Positions 56,010-64,000 of a stretch of DNA of 64,000 bases are shown here, in pieces. The DNA lies in the NCBI GenBank assembly GCA_019914995.1, contig CM034139.1, forward strand, positions 1,451,866-1,515,865. Direction: 5' to 3'. This stretch comes from Acanthochlamys bracteata (Eukaryota; Streptophyta; Magnoliopsida; Pandanales; Velloziaceae). The notes under the pieces were generated by a model. It was not told where the DNA came from and made no database searches. It worked only from the letters and a program-made list of their open reading frames with translations. Position 1 is the stretch's first letter; each line of letters begins with the position of its first letter. A program made the translations under genes and the position numbers.

Positions 56010-56110
56010 GGATGCGATCATACCAGCACTAACGCACCGGATCCCATCAGAACTCCGAAGTTAAGCGTGCTAGGATGGGTGACCTCCTGGGAAGTCCTCG
56101 TGTTGCATCC
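56010..56110 (+). pseudogene. 5S copy with the same 17-nt deletion (unit 23)
   Basis: Identical deletion endpoints to unit 21, two units away. The rest matches the reference. Confidence 0.93.
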
Positions 56111-56316
56111 TTTTTACTCTTTTTTTTTTTTTTTTTTTATTTTTTACGGAAGCTGTCGAATGACGGTAGATATGTTGCTCGGAAAAAACTACTAATAATA
56201 AGAAGCGACAAAAGGCGAGTACCTTCGTGACGTTTCAAATCGGATCCTCCGACAACGGATAAATAGTTGAGTGTATGATATATAATAATAACAACTATGA
56301 GGACATAATAAATATT

Positions 56317-56432
56317 GGATGCGATCATACCAGCACTAACATGCGGATCCCATCGAACTCGAAGTTAAGCGTGCTTGGCGAGTTAAGTACTAGGGATGGG
56401 TGACCTCCTGGGAAGTCCTCGTGTTGCATCTC
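56317..56432 (+). rRNA. 5S rRNA gene copy, altered (unit 24)
   Basis: ACATGCGG, ATCGAACTCG, CTTGGCGAGTTAAG and a TGCATCTC end. Box C intact. Confidence 0.82.
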
Positions 56433-56437
56433 TTTTA

Positions 56438-56468
<31 letters not shown>

Positions 56469-56637
56469 ACGGTATGTCGAATGACGGTAGATATGTTGCT
56501 CGGAAAAAACTACTAATAATAAAAGCGGACAAAAAAAAGTACCATCGTGACGTTTCAAATCAGATCCTCCCGCAACAGATAAATAGTTGAGTTGTATGAT
56601 ATATAATAATAACAACTATGAGGACATAATAAATATT

Positions 56638-56755
56638 GGATGCGATCATACCAGCACTAACGCACCGGATCCCCTCAGAACTCCGAAGTTAAGCGTGCTT
56701 GAGCGAGAGTAGTACTAGGATGGGTGACCTCCTGGGAAGTCCTTGTGTTGCATCC
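56638..56755 (+). rRNA. 5S rRNA gene, three substitutions (unit 25)
   Basis: 118 nt; CCCCTCAG for CCCATCAG, TTGAGCGAG for TTGGGCGAG and CCTTGTG for CCTCGTG. Confidence 0.94.
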
Positions 56756-56959
56756 TTTTTACTCTTTTTTTTTTTTCTTTTTTATTTTTTACGGAAGCTA
56801 TCGAATGACGGTAGATATGTTGCTCGGAAAAAACTACTAATAATAGAGCAGACAAAAGCTGAGTACCTTCGTGACGTTTCAAATCAGATCCTCCGACATA
56901 ATAAATAGTTGGTTTGTATGATATATAATAATAACAACTATGAGGACATAATAAATATT

Positions 56960-57067
56960 GGATGCGATCATACCGGCACTAACGACGTTTCCAAACTCGA
57001 GATTAAGCGTGCTTGGCGAGAGTAGTACTAGGATAAATGACCTCTGGGAAGTCCTCGTGTTGCATCC
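56960..57067 (+). rRNA. 5S rRNA gene copy, altered (unit 26)
   Basis: ATACCGGCAC and ACGACGTTTCC replace the GCACCGGATCCC region; ACTAGGATAAATGACC in box C. Probably not functional as written. Confidence 0.75.
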
Positions 57068-57242
57068 TTTTAATTTTTTTTTTTTTTTTTTTTTTATGAG
57101 GACATAATAAATATGTTTGGAAAAAAAACTACTAATAATACCAAAAAGTTGAGTACCTTCGTGACGTTTCAAATCGGATCCTCGACAATGAGATAAATCG
57201 AATGATTATAATAATAACAACTATGAGGACATAATAAATATT

Positions 57243-57302
57243 GGATGATCATACCGGTGACCTCTGGGATCCCATCCTCGTGTTAAGCATGCTTTTGGGT
57301 GA

Positions 57303-57306
<4 letters not shown>
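57243..57306 (+). pseudogene. Scrambled 5S fragment (unit 27)
   Basis: Pieces of the gene appear out of order (GGATGATCATACCGG, GTGACCTCTGGG, ATCCCATCC, GTTAAGCATGC, GGGTGACCTC) before a T-run of about 35. Confidence 0.8.
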
Positions 57307-57344
<38 letters not shown>

Positions 57345-57522
57345 TTTCACGGAAGGTGTCGAATGACGGTAGATATGTTGCTCGGAAAAAACTACTAATA
57401 ATAAAGCGGACAAAAGGCGGAGTACCTTCGTGACGTTTCAAATCGGATCCTCCGACAACGGATAAATAGTTGAGTTTATGATGATATATAATAATAACAA
57501 CTATGAGGACATAATAAATATT

Positions 57523-57637
57523 GGATGCGATCATACCAGCACTAACATGCGGATCCCATCGAACTCGAAGTTAAAGCGTGCTTGGGCGAGAGTAGTACTA
57601 GGATGGGTGACCTCTGGGAAGTCCTCGTGTTGCATCC
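57523..57637 (+). rRNA. 5S rRNA gene copy, altered (unit 28)
   Basis: ACATGCGG, ATCGAACTCGAAG and CCTCTGGG, each shorter than the reference at a CAG, CCG or CTG site. Confidence 0.87.
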
Positions 57638-57844
57638 TTTTTACTTTTTTTTTTTTTTTTTTTTTAACGAAAGGCTGTCGAATGACGGTAGATATGTTGC
57701 TCGGAAAAAACTACTAATAATAGAGCAGACAAAAGCTGAAAAAAAGTACCTTCGTGAAATTTCAAATCAGATCCTCCAGCAATAGATAAATAGTTGAGAT
57801 GTATGATATATAATAATAACAACTATGAGGACATAATAAATATT

Positions 57845-57962
57845 GGATGCGATCATACCAGCACTAACGCATCGGATCCCATCAGAACTCCGAAGTTAAG
57901 CGTGCTTGGGCGAGAGTAGTACTAGGATGGGTGACCTCCTGGGAAGTCCTCGTGTTGCATCC
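57845..57962 (+). rRNA. 5S rRNA gene, one substitution (unit 29)
   Basis: GCATCGG for GCACCGG, otherwise reference. It is the last plus-strand gene before the inversion. Confidence 0.95.
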
Positions 57963-58117
57963 TTTTTACTCTTTTTTTTTTTTTTTTTTTTTTTTTACGG
58001 AAGCTGTCGAATGACGGTAGATATGTTGCTCGGAAAAAACTACTAATAATAAAAGCTACGGCGAGTACCTTCGTGGCGTTTCAAATCGGATCCTCCGACA
58101 TAAATATAAATAGTTGG

Positions 58118-58220
58118 TGTATGATATATAATAATAACAACTATGAGGACATAATAAATATTGGATGATCGCATCAATATTTATTATGTCCTCATAGTTG
58201 TTATTATTATATATCATACA
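58118..58220. repeat. Palindromic junction where the 5S array inverts
   Basis: Perfect 46-nt inverted-repeat arms (58118-58163 and 58175-58220) flank the 11-nt loop GATGATCGCAT. Each arm is the spacer segment just upstream of a 5S start. Left of it genes read plus, right of it minus, so transcription converges on this point. Confidence 0.95.
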
Positions 58221-58344
58221 GCTCAACTATTTATACATTCTTTGGAGGATCGATTTGAAAGCGTCACGAAGGTACTCGACTTTTTTGCGCTCTATTATTA
58301 GTAGTTTTTTTTAGCAACATATCTCTCGTCATTCGATTGACTTC

Positions 58345-58381
<37 letters not shown>

Positions 58382-58385
<4 letters not shown>

Positions 58386-58496
58386 GCAACACGAGGACTT
58401 CCCGGAGGTCACCCATCCTAGTACTACTCTCTCTCAAAACACGCTTAACCGGGTTACGATGGGATCCGGTGCGTTAGTCTTTGGTATGATCGCATC
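58382..58496 (-). rRNA. 5S rRNA copy, inverted unit 1
   Basis: First minus-strand gene after the junction. It carries the inverted-zone signature (CCCGGAGG, CTCTCTCAA, GGGTTACGATGGG). Confidence 0.85.
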
Positions 58497-58667
58497 AATA
58501 TTTATTATGTCCTCATAGTTGTTATTATTATATATCATCTGACTCAACTATTTATTTATTCTTTGGAGGATCGATTTGAAAGCGTCACGAAGGTACTCGA
58601 CTTTTATGCTCTCTATTATTAGTAGTTTTTTTTGCAGCAACATATCTCTCATCATTCGACGGACTTC

Positions 58668-58704
<37 letters not shown>

Positions 58705-58708
<4 letters not shown>

Positions 58709-58819
58709 GCAACACGAGGACTTCCCGGAGGTCACCCATCCTAATACTACTCTCTCTCAAACACAACTTAACCGGGTTACGATGGGATCCGGTGCGTTAG
58801 TCTTTGGTATGATCGCATC
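58705..58819 (-). rRNA. 5S rRNA copy, inverted unit 2
   Basis: Same signature as inverted unit 1, with CACAACTTAACC in the box A region. Confidence 0.85.
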
Positions 58820-58992
58820 AATATTTATTATGTCCTCATAGTTGTTATTATTATATATCATATATCATCACTCAACTATTTATCATTCTCTTTGGAGGAT
58901 CGATTTGAAAGCGTCACGAAGGTACTCGACTTTTATGCGCTCTATTATTAGTAGTTTTTTTTCGAGCAACATATCTCTCAGTCATTCGACGA

Positions 58993-59034
<42 letters not shown>

Positions 59035-59037
<3 letters not shown>

Positions 59038-59142
59038 CAACACGAGGACTTCCCGGAGGTCACCCATCCTAGTACACTCTCTCTCAAACACGCAACCCGG
59101 TTACGATGGGATCGGTTATTTAGTCTTTGTTATGATCGCATC
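59035..59142 (-). rRNA. 5S rRNA copy, inverted unit 3, damaged
   Basis: CACGCTTAAC is shortened to CACGCAACCC, and GATCCGGTGCGTTAG becomes GATCGGTTATTTAG. Confidence 0.75.
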
Positions 59143-59315
59143 AATATTTATTATGTCCTCATAGTTGTTATTATTATATATCATACATTTCAAACTAAAA
59201 AAAAAAAATTTATTTCTTTGGAGGATCGATTTGAAGCGTCACGAAGGTACTCGACTTTTTATGCTCTATTATTAGTAGTTTTTCAGAGCAACATATCTCT
59301 TCTTTGTCATTCGAT

Positions 59316-59358
<43 letters not shown>

Positions 59359-59361
<3 letters not shown>

Positions 59362-59397
59362 CAACACGAGGACTTCCCGGGAGGTCACCCATCCTAA
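59359..59397 (-). pseudogene. Truncated 5S 3' fragment between two A-runs
   Basis: Only the gene's 3' third is present (TGCAACACGAGGACTTCCCG to CACCCATCCTA). It then runs into a second A-run that serves the next unit. Confidence 0.85.
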
Positions 59398-59424
59398 AAC
59401 TAAAAAAAAAAAAAAAAAAAAAAA

Positions 59425-59535
59425 GGATGCACTTAGGACTTCCCGGAGGTCACCCATCCTACTACTACTCTCGCTCAAACAAACAAACCCGGTTACGATG
59501 GGATCCGGTGCGTTAGTCTTTGGTATGATCGCATC
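59425..59535 (-). rRNA. 5S rRNA copy, inverted unit 4
   Basis: Starts GGATGCACTTAGGAC; box A region reads CAAACAAACAAACCCGG, so it is degenerate as written. Confidence 0.75.
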
Positions 59536-59705
59536 AATATTTATTATGTCCTCATAGTTGTTATTATTATATATCATCTGACTCAACTATTTATCTATCA
59601 TTCTTTGGAGGATCGATTTGAAAGCGTCACGAAGGTACTCGACTTTTATGCGCTCTATTATTAGTAGTTTTTTTTTTTTACAACATATCTCTCATCATTC
59701 GACGA

Positions 59706-59746
<41 letters not shown>

Positions 59747-59750
<4 letters not shown>

Positions 59751-59861
59751 GCAACACGGACTTCCCGACTTCACCCATCCTAGTCTAGTACTACTCTCTC
59801 AAACACGCTTAACCCGGGTTACGATGGGATCCGGTGCGTTAGTCTTTGGTATGATCGCATC
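59747..59861 (-). rRNA. 5S rRNA copy, inverted unit 5
   Basis: CCCGACTTCACCC in the box C region and a duplicated TAGTCTAGTAC. Confidence 0.78.
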
Positions 59862-60037
59862 AATATTTATTATGTCCTCATAGTTGTTATTATTATATAT
59901 CATACATGACTCAACTATTTATCTATTTCTTCTTTGGAGGATCGATTTGAAAGCGTCACGAAGGTACTCGACTTTTTATGCTCTCTATTATTAGTAGTTT
60001 TTTTTTTTTGACATATCTCTCGTCATTCGACGACTTC

Positions 60038-60074
<37 letters not shown>

Positions 60075-60078
<4 letters not shown>

Positions 60079-60185
60079 GCAACACGGGACTTCCCGGGAG
60101 GTCACCCATCTAGTACTACTCTCTCTCTAAAAACAAACCGGGTTACGATGGGATCCGGTGCGTTAGTCTTTGGTATGATCGCATC
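60075..60185 (-). rRNA. 5S rRNA copy, inverted unit 6
   Basis: Box A region reads CTCTAAAAACAAACCGGG; box C region clean apart from one missing base. Confidence 0.78.
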
Positions 60186-60360
60186 AATATTTATTATGTC
60201 CTCATAGTTGTTATTATTATATATCATCATCAGACTCAACTATTTATTTTATTCTCTTTGGAGGATCGATTTGAAAGCGTCACGAAGGTACTCGACTTTT
60301 ATGCTCTCTTATTAGTAGTTTTTTTTTCACAACATATCTCTCTCAGTCATTCGACGACTT

Positions 60361-60395
<35 letters not shown>

Positions 60396-60399
<4 letters not shown>

Positions 60400-60506
60400 G
60401 CAACACGAGGACTTCCCGGGAGGTCCATCCTATACTACTCTCTCTCAAACACGCTTAACCGGAGTTACGATGGGATCCGTGCGTTAGTCTTTGGTATGAT
60501 CGCATC
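60396..60506 (-). rRNA. 5S rRNA copy, inverted unit 7
   Basis: GAGGTCCATCC lacks CAC of box C; CACGCTTAACC retained. Confidence 0.8.
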
Positions 60507-60681
60507 AATATTTATTATGTCCTCATAGTTGTTATTATTATATATCATCATACACTCAACTATTTATCATTCTTTGGAGGATCGATTTGAAAGCGTCACG
60601 AAGAAAGGTACTCGACTTTTATGCTCTCTATTATTAGTAGTTTTTTTTTTCCGAGCAACATATCTCTCAGTCATTCGACGA

Positions 60682-60719
<38 letters not shown>

Positions 60720-60721
60720 AA

Positions 60722-60834
60722 ATGCAACACGAGGACTTCCCGGGGAGGTCACCCATCCTAGTACTACTCTCTCTGCCAAAGCGCTTAACCGGTTTTATGG
60801 GATCCGGTGCGTTAGTCTTTGGTATGATCGCATC
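60722..60834 (-). rRNA. 5S rRNA copy, inverted unit 8
   Basis: AAAGCGCTTAACCGG and TTTTATGGGATCC; terminal stem lacks the final CC. Confidence 0.78.
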
Positions 60835-61014
60835 AATATTTATTATGTCCTCATAGTTGTTATTATTATATATCATATCTGACTCAACTATTTATTTATC
60901 TGTTCTTTGGAGGATCGATTTGAAAGCGTCACGAAGGTACTCGACTTTTTATGCTGCTATTATTAGTAGTTTTTTTTTTTTCGCAACATATCTCTGTCAT
61001 CATTCATTCGACGA

Positions 61015-61049
<35 letters not shown>

Positions 61050-61052
<3 letters not shown>

Positions 61053-61173
61053 CAAAGGACTTCCCAAAAGGACTTCCTAGTACTACTCTCCTCAAACTAC
61101 TACTCTCTATCTACTACTCTACAAACCCCGGAGTTACGATGGGATCCGGTGCGTTAGTCTTTATGATCGCATC
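61050..61173 (-). pseudogene. 5S copy, scrambled, inverted unit 9
   Basis: GGACTTCC is repeated and CTACTACTCT blocks are multiplied, so box C and box A are both destroyed. Confidence 0.75.
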
Positions 61174-61349
61174 AATATTTATTATGTCCTCATAGTTGTT
61201 ATTATTATATATCATATCATACTCAACTATTTATATTTTTTTGGAGGATCGATTTGAAAGCGTCACGAAGGTACTCGACTTTTTTGCTCTCTTATTATTA
61301 GTTTTTTTTTTTTTCAACATATCTCTTTGGGATCATCATTCGACGACTT

Positions 61350-61389
<40 letters not shown>

Positions 61390-61392
<3 letters not shown>

Positions 61393-61515
61393 CAAGGATC
61401 GAGGACTTCCCGGGGTCACCCATCCTAGTACTACTCTACCCATCCTAGTACTCTTCTCAACAAAACAAACCGGGTTACGATGGGATCCGGTGCGTTAGTC
61501 TTTGGTATGATCATC
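61390..61515 (-). pseudogene. 5S copy with internal duplication, inverted unit 10
   Basis: CCCATCCTAGTACT occurs twice; box A region is replaced by CTCAACAAAACAAACC. Confidence 0.75.
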
Positions 61516-61683
61516 AATATTTTATTATGTCCTCATAGTTGTTATTATTATATATTATTATATATACTCAACTATTTATTTATTCTTTGGAGGATCGATT
61601 TGAAAGCGTCACGAAGGTACTCGACTTTATGCTCTCTATTATTAGTAGTTTTTTCGAGCAACATATCTCTCGTCATTCGACGA

Positions 61684-61729
<46 letters not shown>

Positions 61730-61730
<1 letters not shown>

Positions 61731-61838
61731 AAAGGACTTCCCGGGGTCACCCATCCTAGTACTACTCTACTACTCTAAAAACGCTTAACCCCGGGTTACG
61801 ATGGGATCCGGTGCGTTAGTCTTTGGTATGATCGCATC
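61730..61838 (-). rRNA. 5S rRNA copy, inverted unit 11, 3' end lost
   Basis: The GGATGCAACACG end is missing (A-run then CAAAGGAC); CTACTCTACTACTCT duplication. Confidence 0.75.
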
Positions 61839-62011
61839 AATATTTATTATGTCCTCATAGTTGTTATTATTATATATCATACAGCTCAACTATTTATCTA
61901 TTCTTTGGAGGATCGATTTGAAAGCGTCACGAAGGTACTCGACTTTTATGCGCTCTATTATTAGTAGTTTTTTTTTTCGAGCAACATATCTCTCTCATCA
62001 TTCGACGACTT

Positions 62012-62055
<44 letters not shown>

Positions 62056-62059
<4 letters not shown>

Positions 62060-62167
62060 GCAACGAGGACTTCCCGGAGGTCACCCATCCTAATACTACT
62101 CTCTCTCAAAACAAGCTTAACCGGGTTACGTGGGATCCGGTGCGTTAGTCTTTGGTATGATCGCATC
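62056..62167 (-). rRNA. 5S rRNA copy, inverted unit 12
   Basis: GGATGCAACGAGGAC lacks CA; otherwise the usual inverted-zone signature with CAAGCTTAACC. Confidence 0.82.
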
Positions 62168-62341
62168 AATATTTATTATGTCCTCATAGTTGTTATTATT
62201 ATATATATATCATTACTCAACTATTTATATCATTCTTTGGAGGATCGATTTGAAAGCGTCACGAAGGTACTCGACTTTTTATGCTCTATTATTAGTAGTT
62301 TTTTTTTCGAGCAACATATCTCTTCGTCATTCGACGACTTC

Positions 62342-62372
<31 letters not shown>

Positions 62373-62478
62373 CGACTTCCCGGGTCACACCCATCCTAGT
62401 ACTACTCTCTCTCAAACACCTAGTACTAACCCGGAGTTACGATGGGATCCGGTGCGTTAGTCTTTGTATGATCGCATC
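62373..62478 (-). pseudogene. 5S copy, 3' end lost, inverted unit 13
   Basis: Begins at CGACTTCCC after the A-run, so the gene's last about 12 nt are missing; CACCTAGTACTAACC in the box A region. Confidence 0.78.
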
Positions 62479-62644
62479 AATATTTATTATGTCCTCATAG
62501 TTGTTATTATTATATATCATCATGACTCAACTATTTATCTGTTCTTTGGAGGATCGATTTGAAAGCGTCACGAAGGTACTCGACTTTTATGCTCTATTAT
62601 TAGTAGTTTTTTCCGAGCAACATATCTCTATCATTCGACGACTT

Positions 62645-62677
<33 letters not shown>

Positions 62678-62681
<4 letters not shown>

Positions 62682-62795
62682 GCAACACGAGGACTTCCCG
62701 GAGGTCACCCCTATACTACTCTCTCTCTCTCAAACACGCTTAACCGGGTTACGATGGGATGGGATCCGGTGCGTTAGTCTTTGTATGATCGCATC
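62678..62795 (-). rRNA. 5S rRNA copy, inverted unit 14
   Basis: GGATGGGATCC duplication and GTCACCCCTATAC; other parts clean. Confidence 0.82.
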
Positions 62796-62967
62796 AATAT
62801 TTATTATGTCCTCATAGTTGTTATTATTATATATCATCATCACACTCAACTATTTATCTGTTCTTTGGAGGATCGATTTGAAAGCGTCACGAAGGTACTC
62901 GACTTTTTATGCTCTCTTATTATTAGTTTTTTTTCGACAACATATCTCTCTAGTCATTCGACGACTT

Positions 62968-63005
<38 letters not shown>

Positions 63006-63009
<4 letters not shown>

Positions 63010-63126
63010 GCAACATGAGGACTTCCGGAGGTCACCCATCCTAGTACTACTCTCTCTCTAAACACGCTTAACCCGGAGTTACGATGGGATCCGGTGCGTT
63101 AGTCTTTGGTATGATATGATCGCATC
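63006..63126 (-). rRNA. 5S rRNA copy, inverted unit 15
   Basis: GATGCAACATGAGG substitution and a TATGATATGATCGC duplication near the gene start. Confidence 0.83.
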
Positions 63127-63288
63127 AATATTTATTATGTCCTCATAGTTGTTATTATTATATATCATCATCAACTATTTCAACTATTTATCATTTCTTT
63201 GGAGGATCGATTTGAAACGTCACGAAGGTACTCGACTTTTTGCTCTCTTATTAGTAGTTTTTTTTTTTATCTCTGAGTCATTCGACGA

Positions 63289-63328
<40 letters not shown>

Positions 63329-63332
<4 letters not shown>

Positions 63333-63449
63333 GCAACACGAGGACTTCCCGGAGGTCACCCATCCTAATACTACTCTCTCTAAAAAAAAAAAGCAACCCG
63401 GGTTTACGATGGGATCCGGTGCGTTAGTCTTTGGTATGATTGTATGATC
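63329..63449 (-). rRNA. 5S rRNA copy, inverted unit 16
   Basis: An A-run interrupts the box A region (CTAAAAAAAAAAAGCAACCC), and the gene start reads TATGATTGTATGATC. Confidence 0.75.
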
Positions 63450-63616
63450 AATATTTATTATGTCCTCATAGTTGTTATTATTATATATATATCATGACTC
63501 AACTATTTATCTATTCTTTGGAGGATCGATTTGAAAGCGTCACGAAGGTACTCGGCTTTTTATGCTCTCTATTAGTAGTTTTTTTCGAGCAACATATCTC
63601 TGTCATTCGACGACTT

Positions 63617-63654
<38 letters not shown>

Positions 63655-63656
<2 letters not shown>

Positions 63657-63770
63657 TGCAACACGAGGACTTCCCGGGAGGTCACCCATCCTAGTACTAC
63701 TCTCTCTCCAAACACGCTTAACCGGAGTTACGATGGGATCCGGTGCGTTAGTCTTTGGTATGATCGCATC
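63655..63770 (-). rRNA. 5S rRNA copy, inverted unit 17
   Basis: Best preserved of the inverted units: CCCGGGAGGTCACCC, CCAAACACGCTTAACCGGAG, then GTTACGATGGG. Confidence 0.88.
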
Positions 63771-63947
63771 AATATTTATTATGTCCTCATAGTTGTTATT
63801 ATTATATATCATACATACTCAACTATTTATCTTTTCTTTGGAGGATCGATTTGAAAGCGTCACGAAGGTACTCGGACTTTTATGCTCTCTATTATTAGTA
63901 GTTTTTTTCCGAGCAACATATCTCTCTCATCATTCGACGACTTCCGT

Positions 63948-63980
<33 letters not shown>

Positions 63981-63983
63981 AAA

Positions 63984-64000
63984 GATGCAACACGAGGACT
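63984..64000 (-). rRNA. 5S rRNA copy cut by the window end
   Basis: GATGCAACACGAGGACT, the gene's 3' end, follows an A-run. The array continues past the window. Confidence 0.85.

Larger units (their letters stand above)
48961..58168 (+). repeat. 5S rDNA tandem array, plus-strand part
   Basis: About 30 units, mostly 305-330 bp apart, each made of a 5S gene, a T-run of about 8 to 35 nt and a spacer. Pol III 5S genes use an internal promoter: box A and the intermediate element lie in GTTAAGCGTGCTTGGGCGAG and box C in GATGGGTGACCTCC. The T-runs serve as terminators. Upstream of each start the spacer has an AT-rich TATA-like GATATATAATAATAAC segment at about -43 to -28. The left edge is divergent, the centre homogeneous; it ends at an inversion point. 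Confidence 0.97.
58169..64000 (-). repeat. 5S rDNA tandem array, inverted part
   Basis: About 18 minus-strand units, roughly 300-330 bp apart, running to the window end. On the plus strand each reads as an A-run, then GGATGCAACACGAGG, the gene reversed, and TGATCGCATCAATATT. Nearly all share a set of differences from the plus-strand units (for example GTTACGATGGG for GTTCTGATGGG and TCTTTGGTATG for GCTGGTATG). Spacers show parallel differences. A-runs reach about 40-50 nt. Confidence 0.93.

Noticed and set aside
50039-64000. Many open frames with poly-Lys or poly-Phe runs over the 5S array
   Set aside because: They are translations of T-runs or A-runs, spacer and 5S genes, repeated unit after unit, and are not protein genes.
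48961-64000. CRISPR-like array of short repeats
   Set aside because: The roughly 310-325-bp repeats contain 5S rRNA genes with Pol III terminators. This is eukaryotic rDNA, and the repeat length and content do not fit a CRISPR.
58169-64000. The inverted array as an exact mirror of the plus array (simple hairpin read)
   Set aside because: Unit-specific deletions of the plus array (42-nt and 17-nt) do not appear in mirrored positions. A fold-back of another array region remains possible and is kept as a finding.

Overview
The window is nuclear DNA of a flowering plant, most likely a eudicot. It has AT-rich intergenic DNA, spliced genes with GT..AG introns, several families of plant LTR retrotransposon, hAT elements and MITEs, and a long tandem array of plant-type 5S rRNA genes. 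I cannot name the species.

Layout. 1-7.25 kb is a pile-up of small LTR retroelements. The most notable (about 2286-6823) has a decayed initiator-Met-type primer binding site, a polypurine tract and two related LTRs, and it carries a long degenerate coding stretch that looks like a captured cellular gene. 7.99-13.5 kb holds an intact four-exon minus-strand gene for a SLEEPER-type, hAT-derived BED zinc-finger protein of about 690 residues. 14.2-17.1 kb is a dead hAT transposon; a 480-bp relative lies at 22.35-22.83 kb. 18.3-33 kb is nested retroelements: inverted small LTRs, a 1.5-kb solo LTR, a 2.7-kb Ty3/gypsy-like solo LTR with a perfect 5-bp target duplication, a Ty1/copia LTR and gag remnant, and a Mutator-like element inside that gag. 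35.5-38.5 kb has two more copia LTRs in the opposite orientation.

39.9-48.4 kb holds the other intact gene: a four-exon plus-strand gene for the organellar (mitochondrial-type) single-stranded DNA-binding protein. A MITE sits against its first exon and its last intron is 6.2 kb. About 580 bp after its stop codon the 5S rDNA array begins and fills the rest of the window. The array has three zones. The left edge (48,985-51.1 kb) has diverged units with a GGGTGC/GCACCC terminal stem. The core (51.3-58.17 kb, plus strand) has GGATGC/GCATCC units about 310-325 bp apart, four of which carry exactly the same 118-nt gene. From 58.17 kb to the end the units are inverted, on the minus strand, after a near-perfect palindromic junction. 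Many core units and all inverted units differ from the clean sequence mostly at CAG/CTG/CCG trinucleotides. I read this as probable methylation-linked basecalling error rather than real mutation.

Only two protein genes look functional. The rest is transposon-derived or 5S rDNA. I found no new multi-gene system. The features most worth following are the 5S inversion and its CHG-biased differences, the stem covariation at the array edge, the retroelement with captured gene sequence, and the MITE-supplied in-frame upstream ATG of the SSB gene.
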